Source of the DNA: Streptomyces anulatus
GTDB lineage: Bacteria; Actinomycetota; Actinomycetes; Streptomycetales; Streptomycetaceae
Length of the DNA stretch: 64,000 nucleotides
Direction of reading: 5' to 3'
Assembly (NCBI RefSeq): GCF_014650675.1
Contig: NZ_BMVK01000024.1
Span: 1 to 64,000, forward strand
A program made the position numbers and the translations under genes. Shown piece by piece: positions 49,317 to 58,600 of the stretch. Below the pieces are notes generated by a model, which did not search any database, had not been told where the DNA came from, and saw only the letters and a program-made list of their open reading frames with translations. Numbering within the stretch: the stretch's first letter is position 1; every line of letters starts with the position of its first letter.

Positions 49317-52300
49317 ATGCATGAGCGTCCGAACCGCCCGACCAGCTCTTCGGCAGCGCACTCCGGCGGCGCGCCCTCCCCCGGACTCCCCCTCCTGACA
49401 GCCCAGTCGGGCGTCTACTACGCGCACCGACTGGCCCCTCTCGGCACCGAGCTGAACACGGCGGACTGCGTGGAGATCGACGGGCCGCTGGACGCGGACC
49501 TGTTCGTGGAGGCTCTGAGACGGACGGTGGGCGAGGCGGAGACCCTCGGACTGCGGGTGTCCGAGGCCGACGGCGTACCGGTGCAGCGGATCGTGCCCAC
49601 CGCGCAAGCCGTGGTGCACCGGCTGGAGTTGACGGCGGAACGGGCCGAGGCGTGGATGCGGGAGGACCTGGCCCGGCCGGTGGACCTCGCTGTCGACGGC
49701 GCGCTGATGACGCAGGCGCTGATCCGGGTCGGCGAGGGGCGCCACCGGTGGTACCGGCGCGTGCACCACATAGCCGTCGACGCCTACGCCCTGTCGCTGA
49801 TCGGGCAGCGCGTCGCCGAGCTCTACCGGGCGCTGGTGGCCGGACGGCCGCTGCCCGAGGGCCGTTTCGCCCCGCTGAGCGAGCTGACCGAGCAGGAGTC
49901 CGCGTATCTGGCCGGGGAGGAGTACGCGGCGGACCGGGCCTTCTGGTCCGCGCGCACGGCGGGCTCCTCCGTCACCGCGCCCCACCGCTCCCCCGTCCTC
50001 CCGGACACACCCGACGACGGCCCGCTCCACCGGACCACCGACCTCCCCGCCGAGGCCCTGGAGCGGCTGTCCGGGGCGGCGCGGGCGGCGAAGGCGACCT
50101 GGGCCGAGCTGGTGGTGGCCGCCACGGCCGGGCATCTGCACCGGCTCACCGGCTCCGAGGACGTCGTGCTGGGCCTGCCGCTGACCAACCGGCGGGGACC
50201 GGCGGCGTTGCGGACGCCGGCCATGACCGTGAACGTGCTGCCGCTCCGGATCGCCGTGCGCCCGGGGGACACCGGGGCCGAACTGCTGCGCCGGGTGGTG
50301 CTGGAGATCCGCGAGGTCCGCCGCCACCAGCGCTATCCGCAGGCCGACCTGCGCCGTGACCTGGCCCTGGAGTCGGCCGACGCCCCGCTGACCGGTCCGA
50401 TGGTCAACGTCAGGCCGTTCGACGACGCCCTCGACTTCGCCGGGGCCACGGGCATCGTGCGCAACCTCGCTGCCGGGCCCGTGGAGAGTCTCGCGGTCGG
50501 CGCGGCCCCCGGCCCCGACGGCGGCCTGCGGGTCACCCTGGACGCCGCCCCCGCGGCGTACGGGCCGGAGGACCTCGCCGCCCATGAGGACACCTGGCTG
50601 CGCTATCTGGACGGCCTGACCGAGCTGCTGCTGACCGACCCGGCGCGGCCGATCGGCACCCTGGACCTGCTCACCGGCGACCAGGTGCGCGAGGCAGTGA
50701 CGTACGGCCGCTCGGAGCCCGCCGCCCCGCTCACCCTCCCCCGGTCGTTCACCGCGCAGGCCGCCCGGACACCGGACGCCGTCGCCGTGCGCTCCACGGC
50801 GGCGGGCACGTTCCGGGGAGCGAACTCCGCAGAGGCCTCCGCAGGAGCCTCCGGCGGGGCCTCCGAAGGTGCCTCGGAAGCGGACGCGGAAACGGACACG
50901 GAAGCATCCACGGATACGAGCACGCCGGAAGCCGCCGGAACCGGGGCCCGGCTGACCTTCGCCGAACTGGACGCCGCCTCCGACCGCCTGGCCCACCTGC
51001 TGAGCGCACGCGGCGGCACCGGAGACGCAGGGGGCGCCGGAGAGGCCGGGGACACCCGAGGGACCCGGGGCGCCACCGGCGCGGGCGGCACGGTGGCGCT
51101 GGCGCTGCCCCGGACCGCCGACATGGTCGTCGCGTTGCTGGCCGTGCTCAAGGCGGGCCTGGTCTGCCAGCCGCTCGACCTCGGCCACCCCGCTGCCCGG
51201 ACCCTGGCCGTCCTGGAGGACGCGCGGCCGCTGTGCGTGATCGGCACGGTCGCGACGCTCGCCTCGCTGCCCGACCACGGGCTGCCGACCGTCGCGCTCG
51301 ACGCTCCCGCCACGACCGACGCCCTCGCCGCCTGCCCCGACGGTCCGCTGCCCACCGGTCCGGCGCTCGCGGACCCCGCCTACCTCATCCACACCTCCGG
51401 TTCCACGGGACGGCCCAAGGGCGTCCTCGTCGGCCACGCCTCGCTCGCCAACCTCTGCGCCGGGCACGGCACGGACCACATCGCCCCGGCCGTCGCCCGG
51501 ACCGGCCGCCGACGCCTCCGGGTGGCGCACAGCGCCTCGTTCGCCTTCGACGCGTCCTGGGACCCGCTGCTGTGGATGGTCCACGGGCACGAACTGCACC
51601 TGCTGGACGACGCCGCCTACCGGGACCCCGCGGCGCTCACCGCCTACGTCGGCACCCACCTGGTCGACTATCTCGACGTCACCCCCTCCTACGCCGAAGC
51701 GCTCATCGCCGAAGGCCTGCTCGACGAGGGCCGCCATCACCCGGCCCATCTCGTGGTCGGCGGGGAGACCGTCCCCCCGCCCCTGTGGCAGCGGCTGACC
51801 GAGGCCGGTGCCGTGCACCCGGTCAACCTCTACGGGCCCACCGAGACGACGGTCGACGCCTACTACTGGGTGCCCGGGGCCTCGGCCGCCCGGCCGGACG
51901 GCCGCCCCGTGCGCGGCTCACGCGTCTACGTCCTGGACTCCTCCCTGCGTCCGGTGCCCACCGGCGCGACGGGTGAGCTGTACGTCGCGGGGGCCTGTCT
52001 GGCCCTCGGCTATCTGGGCCGCCCCGATCTGACGGCCGAGCGGTTCGTCGCGGACCCGTTCGGCGCGCCGAACGGCGCTCCGGGGGGCCGGATGTACCGC
52101 ACCGGGGACCTGGTGCGCCGCCGCGAGGACCACACGCTGGAGTTCCTCGGGCGCGGCGACGACCAGGTGAAGATCCGCGGCTTCCGGATCGAACTCGGCG
52201 AGATCCAGGCCCGGCTGGCCGCGCACCCGAGGGTCGCGGCGGCCGCGGTCATCGCCCGCGACACCGCTCACGGCAAGCGGCTGCTGGCCTACGCGGTCCC

Positions 52301-55300
52301 CGTGAAGGACCGCCCCGCCGTCCCGGCCGGGTCGCGGAGCCCCGCCCCGGCCTCTCCCGAAACCGCGCCGCCCACCCCCACCCCCGCCGAGCTCCGTGAC
52401 CATCTGGCCGGGGCCCTGCCCGAGCACATGGTCCCCGCGACCGTGACGCTCCTGGACGCGCTGCCCCGTACCGCCAACGACAAGCTCGACCATCGCGCGC
52501 TGCCCGATCCCGAACCGTTCCCGCCCGCCGCGCACGGCCGGGACAGCGCCGACGGCGGGCCGCACACCGAGATCGTGCGCGGGCTCTACGCCGACGTGCT
52601 CGGTATCGCCGAACCCCCGGCCGCCGACGCCGGCTTCCTCGACCTCGGCGGGCATTCGCTGCTCGCCGCCCGGCTGGCCGCCCGCGTCCGGGAGCACCTC
52701 GGCGTGCCGATGGGCATCGCCGACGTCTTCCGCCACACCACGCCCGCCGCTCTGGCGGCGCTGGTCCGCACCCGTGGCGGCGCGGCCACCCCGTCCGTCC
52801 CGCTCTCCCCCGTCCCGCGCACCGGTCCCCTCCCCCTGTCCCCGGCCCAGCAGCGGCTGTGGTTCCTCCACCGCCTCGAAGGCCCCAGCCCCACCTACAA
52901 CATCCCGCTCGTCCTGAACGTCAACGGCCCGCTCGACCGCGACGCGCTGCAGCTCGCCCTGTACGACCTCGCGGAGCGTCACGAGACACTACGAACGGTA
53001 TATCCGCCCACTGACAACGTCCCCGACGGCACAGCCGACGGCGAGGGCGCCGGCACTCCGGACGGCATCCCCCACCAGCGGATCCTCGCCCCCGACGACC
53101 CGGCCGCCCGCCCGGTGCTGCACCTGGCGGAGCCGGGCAGCGATCTCACCGAGGCCGTACGCCACTGCTTCGACCTCGCCACCGAACCCCCGCTGCGCAC
53201 CGTCCTGTTCAGCGAAGCGCCGGACCACCACACGGTCCTCCTCCTGCTGCACCACATAGCCGGGGACGGAGCCTCGACCACTCCCCTGACCCGGGACCTG
53301 GCCACCGCCTATGCCGCCCGCGCCGAGGGCCGCGCACCGGACTTCGTCCCCCTCGGCGGCCAGTACGTGGATCACGCGGCCCGGCTCCAGCGGCTCCTGG
53401 GCACCCCCGCCGAGCTGACCCCGCTCGCCGAGGCCCAGCTCGCGCACTGGCGCGCCGCGCTCACCGGGCTGCCGGACCAACTGGAGCTGCCCGGCGACCG
53501 GCCCCGGCCGCCCGTGGCCACCTCGGCGGGCGACACCGTGCCCTTCGCCCTGGACGCCACCGCGCACGAGGCGCTGCGCCGACTCGCACGGGCGCACGGG
53601 GCGACCGTGTTCATGACCGTGCAGGCCGGGCTCGCGGCCCTGTTGACCCGGCACGGCTGCGGCACCGACATCCCCATCGGCACCCCCGTCGCGGGCCGTG
53701 ACGACGATGCCACGGCCGGGCTCGTCGGCTTCTTCACCAACACCGTGGTCCTGCGCACCGACACCTCCGGCGACCCCGCCTTCGGCGATCTGCTGGACCG
53801 GGTGCGGGCGGTCACGCTCGCCGCGTACGAGCACGACGCGCTGCCCTTCGACCACCTCGTCGAGGCGCTGAACCCGCCGCGTTCGCTGGCCCGGCATCCG
53901 CTGTTCCAGACGATGCTGGCCTGGCAGTCGCTCGCGGACGGGCCCGTCTCCCTCGGCCCGGACACCACCGCGCGGCTGACCGCCGTGCCGTCCGGCACCG
54001 CGAAGTTCGACCTGACCCTGAACGCGGGCGAACTGCCCGGCGGCGGGATCGGGGGCTTCCTGGAGTTCCGCACCGACCTCTTCGACCGGTCGACCGCCCA
54101 GGCCCTCGCGGACCGGCTGTCCCGGCTGCTCACCGAGGCGGCCGAGCGGCCCGGGACCCCGGTCGGCCTGCTGCCGGTCCTCGGCGAGGACGAGGTCCAC
54201 CGTGCCGTGGTCGGGGCCAACGGCGTCAACCACGACCGGCCGGTACCGCTCACGCTCGCCGAGGTCTACGAGGTGGCGGCGCGCCGGCACCCGGACCGGG
54301 CGGCGGTCAGCTGCGAGGGCGCGTCGCTGACGTACGCCGAACTGTCCTCCCGGGCCCGGTCGCTGGCCCGGCTGCTCGCGGCCCGGGGGATCGGTCCCGG
54401 TTCGATCGTGGCGCTCGCGCTGCCGCGCTCCACGGACCTGGTGGCCGGGCTGCTCGCGGTGTCGCTGGCGGGGGCCGCGTATCTGCCGATGGACCCGGAC
54501 TATCCGGCGGACCGGCTCGCGTACATGCTGGACGACGCCCGTCCGGCGGCGTTGATCACGGACGCCGCGACGGCCGGGCGGCTGCCCGCGCACCGGCTGC
54601 CGCTGATCACGGTCGACGAGGCCGCCGGTCTCCCGGACGGGCCCCTCGGCCAGGCGGACCGCACCCGGCCGCTGAGCCCGGGGGACCCGGCGTACGTCAT
54701 CTACACCTCGGGGTCCACCGGCCGCCCGAAGGGGGTCGTGGTCACCCAGCACAATGTGACGCGGCTGCTCACGGCGACCGAGCACTGGTTCTCGTTCGGG
54801 CCGGACGACGTGTGGACGCTGTTCCACTCCTACGCGTTCGACTTCTCGGTGTGGGAGCTGTGGGGCGCGCTGCTGTACGGCGGCCGGGTCGTCGTCGTCC
54901 CGTACGCGACCAGCCGTGACCCGCACGCGTTCCTGCGGCTGCTGGCGGACGAGCGGGTGAGCGTCCTCAACCAGACGCCGTCCGCCTTCTACCAGCTGGC
55001 CGCCGCAGACCGGGAGGCTCCGGGCCACGATCTGGCGTTGCGGTACGTGGTGTTCGGCGGCGAGGCGCTGGAGCTGGGGCGGCTCGCGGACTGGTACACG
55101 CGCCACCCGGAGAACGCGCCGACGCTGGTCAACATGTACGGCATCACCGAGACCACGGTCCATGTCTCCCATCTGGCGCTGGACCGGGCGACGGCCGCCT
55201 CCGCGGTCTCCAGCACCATCGGCGTGAACATTCCCGACCTGCGGGTCTATGTGCTGGACGACCGGCTGCAGCCGGTGCCGCCGGGTGTGACCGGCGAGAT

Positions 55301-56846
55301 GTACGTCGCCGGTGAGGGGGTGGCGCTGGGCTATCTGGGCCGCCCGGACCTGACGGCGGGGCGCTTCGTCGCCGACCCGTTCGCTCATCTCTTCGGCGAG
55401 TTCGGGCGGCGGATGTACCGCTCGGGAGACCTCGCCCGACGGCGACCGGACGGCACGCTGGAGTACTTCGGGCGCGGCGACCAGCAGGTGAAGATCCGCG
55501 GGTTCCGCATCGAACTCGGCGAGATCGAGGCGGTCCTGGCCGGGCATCCGGAGGTCGCCGATGTGGCGGTCGTGGTCCGGGAGGACACGCCGGGCGACAA
55601 GCGGCTGGCCGGCTACGTCGTCCCCGCGCCCGGCTGCGACCCGGCCCCGGCGGCGCTGCGCGAGCACGCGGCCGCCACGCTGCCGGTGCACATGGTGCCC
55701 TCGGCCGTGGTGGTGCTGGAGCGGCTGCCGCTGACCGGCAACGGCAAGCTGGACCGCAAGGCACTGCCGGTACCGGGCGCCGCGGTGAACGCCGGTGGGC
55801 GCGCACCGCGCACGGTCCGCGAGGAGCAGCTCTGCTCGGTCTTCGCGGAGGTGCTGGGGCTGCCGTCCGTCGGCGTGGAGGACAACTTCTTCGACCTGGG
55901 CGGTCATTCGCTGCTCGCGGTGCGCCTCGCCGGGCGGATCAGGTCGGCGTTCGGCATCGAGGTGTCGATCGGCACGGTGTTCCAGGCCCCGACGCCCGCC
56001 GCCCTGGACGCGGCGCTGGACGTCTCGCGCGAGGAGGACCCGCTCGATGTGCTGCTGCCGCTGCGGCCCGCCCGGCCCGGCGACCGCGCCCCGGTCCACT
56101 GTGTGCACCCCGCGGGCGGTCTGAGCTGGTGCTACGCGGGTCTGATCCGCCATCTGCCGGCCGATGTGCCGATCTACGGGCTCCAGGCCCAGGGCGTCGG
56201 CGGGGCGACGGCGGACGAGCCGCTGCCGACCACGCTGGAGGAGCTGGCCGCGCACTACGCCTCCCGGATCCGCGAGGTCCAGCCGGAGGGCCCCTACCGG
56301 CTGCTCGGCTGGTCGACCGGCGGCATCATCGCGCACGCCGTCGCGGCGGTGCTCCAGGAGGCGGGCCAGGAGGTGGAGTTGCTGGCGATCCTGGACGCGT
56401 ACCCCGCCGAGGGGTTCCGCGGCCTGCCGGTGCCCGACCGGGCCGAAGCCCTCGAATCGCTGCTCACCATGGGCGGTTACGGCCCCGACAGCCTCGGGGA
56501 CAAGGAGCTGAACACCGCGAACGTGGTGGAGGTGCTGCGCCGCGAGGGCTCCCCGCTGGCCGCGCTCTCCACGGCGGGGATCGAGGCGCTCGGCGAGGTC
56601 TACCTCAACACCAACGACCTCGTACGGGCCTACGACCACCGGGTGTTCCTCGGCGATGTGCTGTTCTTCCGGGCCACGGTCGACACCATCGACGACACCT
56701 TGACGCCGGAGACCTGGACCCCGTACGTGAGCGGGCGCATCGACAACACGAACGTCGCCTGCTCCCACAAGGACATGACCCTGCCCGAGCCGATCGCGCA
56801 CATCGCGCGCGTGGTCGCCGACCGACTGACCGAGCTGGAGAAGTGA
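49317..56846 (+). CDS. dhbF: two-module catechol-peptide NRPS (DhbF-like, C-A-T-C-A-T-TE)
   Basis: A 2509-residue nonribosomal peptide synthetase. Order: C1 (HHIAVDA, 150-156), A1 (about 475-1060), T1 (S1114), C2 (HHIAGDG, 1312-1318), A2 (about 1640-2150), T2 (S2198), TE (GWSTGG, nucleophile S2333). Aligning by eye to GrsA gives pocket residues D-A-W-D-V-G-L-V-D for A1, acidic and suited to arginine, and D-F-W-N-V-G-M-V-H for A2, the threonine code. There is no epimerase domain. With a DHB starter, the product DHB-Arg-Thr, trimerised by the TE, equals griseobactin. A1 has an odd Ala/Ser/Glu/Thr-rich insert at about 500-543. The ATG follows AGGGGAG; the frame is open far upstream, but that is shadow. 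Confidence 0.93.
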   Translation: MHERPNRPTSSSAAHSGGAPSPGLPLLTAQSGVYYAHRLAPLGTELNTADCVEIDGPLDADLFVEALRRTVGEAETLGLRVSEADGVPVQRIVPTAQAVVHRLELTAERAEAWMREDLARPVDLAVDGALMTQALIRVGEGRHRWYRRVHHIAVDAYALSLIGQRVAELYRALVAGRPLPEGRFAPLSELTEQESAYLAGEEYAADRAFWSARTAGSSVTAPHRSPVLPDTPDDGPLHRTTDLPAEALERLSGAARAAKATWAELVVAATAGHLHRLTGSEDVVLGLPLTNRRGPAALRTPAMTVNVLPLRIAVRPGDTGAELLRRVVLEIREVRRHQRYPQADLRRDLALESADAPLTGPMVNVRPFDDALDFAGATGIVRNLAAGPVESLAVGAAPGPDGGLRVTLDAAPAAYGPEDLAAHEDTWLRYLDGLTELLLTDPARPIGTLDLLTGDQVREAVTYGRSEPAAPLTLPRSFTAQAARTPDAVAVRSTAAGTFRGANSAEASAGASGGASEGASEADAETDTEASTDTSTPEAAGTGARLTFAELDAASDRLAHLLSARGGTGDAGGAGEAGDTRGTRGATGAGGTVALALPRTADMVVALLAVLKAGLVCQPLDLGHPAARTLAVLEDARPLCVIGTVATLASLPDHGLPTVALDAPATTDALAACPDGPLPTGPALADPAYLIHTSGSTGRPKGVLVGHASLANLCAGHGTDHIAPAVARTGRRRLRVAHSASFAFDASWDPLLWMVHGHELHLLDDAAYRDPAALTAYVGTHLVDYLDVTPSYAEALIAEGLLDEGRHHPAHLVVGGETVPPPLWQRLTEAGAVHPVNLYGPTETTVDAYYWVPGASAARPDGRPVRGSRVYVLDSSLRPVPTGATGELYVAGACLALGYLGRPDLTAERFVADPFGAPNGAPGGRMYRTGDLVRRREDHTLEFLGRGDDQVKIRGFRIELGEIQARLAAHPRVAAAAVIARDTAHGKRLLAYAVPVKDRPAVPAGSRSPAPASPETAPPTPTPAELRDHLAGALPEHMVPATVTLLDALPRTANDKLDHRALPDPEPFPPAAHGRDSADGGPHTEIVRGLYADVLGIAEPPAADAGFLDLGGHSLLAARLAARVREHLGVPMGIADVFRHTTPAALAALVRTRGGAATPSVPLSPVPRTGPLPLSPAQQRLWFLHRLEGPSPTYNIPLVLNVNGPLDRDALQLALYDLAERHETLRTVYPPTDNVPDGTADGEGAGTPDGIPHQRILAPDDPAARPVLHLAEPGSDLTEAVRHCFDLATEPPLRTVLFSEAPDHHTVLLLLHHIAGDGASTTPLTRDLATAYAARAEGRAPDFVPLGGQYVDHAARLQRLLGTPAELTPLAEAQLAHWRAALTGLPDQLELPGDRPRPPVATSAGDTVPFALDATAHEALRRLARAHGATVFMTVQAGLAALLTRHGCGTDIPIGTPVAGRDDDATAGLVGFFTNTVVLRTDTSGDPAFGDLLDRVRAVTLAAYEHDALPFDHLVEALNPPRSLARHPLFQTMLAWQSLADGPVSLGPDTTARLTAVPSGTAKFDLTLNAGELPGGGIGGFLEFRTDLFDRSTAQALADRLSRLLTEAAERPGTPVGLLPVLGEDEVHRAVVGANGVNHDRPVPLTLAEVYEVAARRHPDRAAVSCEGASLTYAELSSRARSLARLLAARGIGPGSIVALALPRSTDLVAGLLAVSLAGAAYLPMDPDYPADRLAYMLDDARPAALITDAATAGRLPAHRLPLITVDEAAGLPDGPLGQADRTRPLSPGDPAYVIYTSGSTGRPKGVVVTQHNVTRLLTATEHWFSFGPDDVWTLFHSYAFDFSVWELWGALLYGGRVVVVPYATSRDPHAFLRLLADERVSVLNQTPSAFYQLAAADREAPGHDLALRYVVFGGEALELGRLADWYTRHPENAPTLVNMYGITETTVHVSHLALDRATAASAVSSTIGVNIPDLRVYVLDDRLQPVPPGVTGEMYVAGEGVALGYLGRPDLTAGRFVADPFAHLFGEFGRRMYRSGDLARRRPDGTLEYFGRGDQQVKIRGFRIELGEIEAVLAGHPEVADVAVVVREDTPGDKRLAGYVVPAPGCDPAPAALREHAAATLPVHMVPSAVVVLERLPLTGNGKLDRKALPVPGAAVNAGGRAPRTVREEQLCSVFAEVLGLPSVGVEDNFFDLGGHSLLAVRLAGRIRSAFGIEVSIGTVFQAPTPAALDAALDVSREEDPLDVLLPLRPARPGDRAPVHCVHPAGGLSWCYAGLIRHLPADVPIYGLQAQGVGGATADEPLPTTLEELAAHYASRIREVQPEGPYRLLGWSTGGIIAHAVAAVLQEAGQEVELLAILDAYPAEGFRGLPVPDRAEALESLLTMGGYGPDSLGDKELNTANVVEVLRREGSPLAALSTAGIEALGEVYLNTNDLVRAYDHRVFLGDVLFFRATVDTIDDTLTPETWTPYVSGRIDNTNVACSHKDMTLPEPIAHIARVVADRLTELEK

Positions 56847-56851
56847 CACCG

Positions 56852-57055
56852 ATGAGCGACGCATCCGCCAACCCCTTCGATACGGACGGGGAGTTCCTCG
56901 TGCTGACCAACGCGGAGGGCCAGCACTCGCTGTGGCCGCTGTTCGCCGCGGTGCCCGAGGGCTGGTCGACGGCTCATGGCCCGTGCGCCCGGCAGGACGC
57001 GCTGGACTGGATCGCCGCGCACTGGGACGGCCCCGTCGCCGCCGCCGCGCGGTGA
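56852..57055 (+). CDS. mbtH: MbtH-like protein
   Basis: A 67-residue MbtH-family chaperone needed by many NRPS adenylation domains. NPFDTDGEFLVLTNAEGQHS, then LWPLFAAVPEGW, and later ALDWIAAHW match the family signature. It starts 5 bases after the NRPS stop and its own stop overlaps the next gene (GTGA), so NRPS, MbtH and exporter form one operon. Confidence 0.95.
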   Translation: MSDASANPFDTDGEFLVLTNAEGQHSLWPLFAAVPEGWSTAHGPCARQDALDWIAAHWDGPVAAAAR

Positions 57056-58512
57056 GCGGGCTGCTGATCCGGCCCCGGATACGCCCCCGGGTCGCCGTCG
57101 TCCTCGTCTACACGGCCGCGATGTGCATGAACGGCCTGGACTCGACGATCGTGAACCCGGCGCTCTACACGATCGCGGGCGACTTCGGGCGTCCGCTGTC
57201 GGCGGCGAACACCGTGGAGACCGCGTTCCTGGTCGCGCTCGCGGTGGGGCTGCCGGTGGCGGGGTGGCTGGGCGACCGGTTCGGGACGAAGCGGGTGTTC
57301 CTCGGCGCGCTGACCGCGTTCACGATCGCCTCGGCCGTCTGCGGTCTGGCCCCCGATCTGACGACGCTGGTGGTGGCGAGGGCCGTACAGGGCCTGGCGG
57401 GCGGGTTGTTGACGCCGGTGGGGATGACGCTGCTGTTCCGGGCGTTCCCGCCGCACGAGCGGATGAAGCTGGCCAAGGTGCTGATCGTGCCGACGGCCCT
57501 GATGCCGGCGCTCGGCCCGCCGTTGGGCGGCCTGCTCACCGAACACCTCTCCTGGCACTGGCTGTTCTTCGTGAACGTGCCGATCGGGGCGGCCGCCGTC
57601 CTTCTGGGCGTCCTCGGTCTGCGCGAGCATGTCGAGGGCCCCGAGGGGCGGTTCGACTCCGTCGGCTTCTGGCTGGCCACTCCGGCGCTGGGGCTGCTGA
57701 CGTACGCGCTCGGCTTCGGTCCCTCGCAGGGCTGGACCCGGCCGGCCGTCGCCGTGAGCGCGGTCCTGGGGTCCGTCCTGCTGGTGGCCGCCGTCCTGCA
57801 CCAGGTGCGGGCGGGCACGCCGTTGCTGAAGCTGCGGCTGCTCGCCGACCGGGTGTACGGGTCGGCCTCCGCACTGGCCGGGGTGACGGCCGCCGGGCTG
57901 ATGGGCGTGCTGTTCGTGTTCCCGCTCCTCTACCAGGCGAGCCTGGGGGCGTCGGCGCTGGATGCCGGGCTGAGCGTGTTCCCGGAGGCGGTGGGGCTGA
58001 TGCTCGCCTCGCAGGTGGTGGACCGGCTGCTGCCCCGGCTCGGCCCCCGGCTGCTGACCGTGCCGGCGTTGCTGGTCGCCGCCGCGGTCTTCGCGGCGCT
58101 CGCCGTGCCCGGGGTGGCGGAGAACGCGTGGAGTGTGCGCGGGCTGATGTTCCTGATCGGCCTGGTGCTCGGCACGGCGGTGCTGACCGTGCAGATCTCC
58201 GGGTTCGCGTCGATCGCGCCGTCCGACATGGGTCGGGCGATGGGTCTGTTCCAGATCGTCCGCACCTTGGGCGGCGCGGTGGGCATCGCCGCCTGTGCGG
58301 CGGTGATCGGCGGCGGTCATGTGACGGAGACAGCCGATCCGGGCCCGTACCGCACCGCGGTCTGGGTGACGGCGGCGCTCGTCGCGGCCGGGGCGCTGAT
58401 CGCGCTGCGGCTGCCGCGCGAGGCCCCGCAGCCGCCGCCGTTCGACGACGAGGACACGCCGCCGCCCGGTGAGGACCCGGCCGCGGTGGAGGCTCCGGCC
58501 GTCAAGGGCTGA
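57052..58512 (+). CDS. DHA2-type MFS siderophore exporter
   Basis: A 486-residue MFS protein with about 14 predicted membrane segments (EmrB/QacA group). Motif A is WLGDRFGTKRV; motif C-like VLIVPTALMPALGPPLGGLL; the C-terminal tail is proline/acidic-rich. The GTG start at 57052 overlaps mbtH by 4 bases. Its place in the NRPS operon suggests it exports the finished catechol siderophore. A hairpin at 58525-58565 closes the operon. Confidence 0.88.
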   Translation: MSGLLIRPRIRPRVAVVLVYTAAMCMNGLDSTIVNPALYTIAGDFGRPLSAANTVETAFLVALAVGLPVAGWLGDRFGTKRVFLGALTAFTIASAVCGLAPDLTTLVVARAVQGLAGGLLTPVGMTLLFRAFPPHERMKLAKVLIVPTALMPALGPPLGGLLTEHLSWHWLFFVNVPIGAAAVLLGVLGLREHVEGPEGRFDSVGFWLATPALGLLTYALGFGPSQGWTRPAVAVSAVLGSVLLVAAVLHQVRAGTPLLKLRLLADRVYGSASALAGVTAAGLMGVLFVFPLLYQASLGASALDAGLSVFPEAVGLMLASQVVDRLLPRLGPRLLTVPALLVAAAVFAALAVPGVAENAWSVRGLMFLIGLVLGTAVLTVQISGFASIAPSDMGRAMGLFQIVRTLGGAVGIAACAAVIGGGHVTETADPGPYRTAVWVTAALVAAGALIALRLPREAPQPPPFDDEDTPPPGEDPAAVEAPAVKG

Positions 58513-58524
58513 GAGCGCGAAGAG

Positions 58525-58565
58525 GGGGCGGGGCGGCATCCGGAGGGGGGATGCCGCCCCGCCCC
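58525..58565. terminator. bidirectional terminator between exporter and esterase
   Basis: A perfect 17-bp stem (58525-58541 with 58549-58565) and a 7-base loop, followed by TTTTCCC on the plus strand and preceded by a purine run. It serves both converging operons. Confidence 0.88.
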
Positions 58566-58600
58566 TTTTCCCTGTCGGGACGGCGGCGCGGTGGAACCGC

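Noticed and set aside
52989..56864. A 1291-codon open frame on the minus strand opposite the NRPS
   Set aside because: It is antisense to a confident NRPS with matching domain motifs. Long antisense frames are expected in very GC-rich coding DNA, and its translation is low-complexity and matches nothing.
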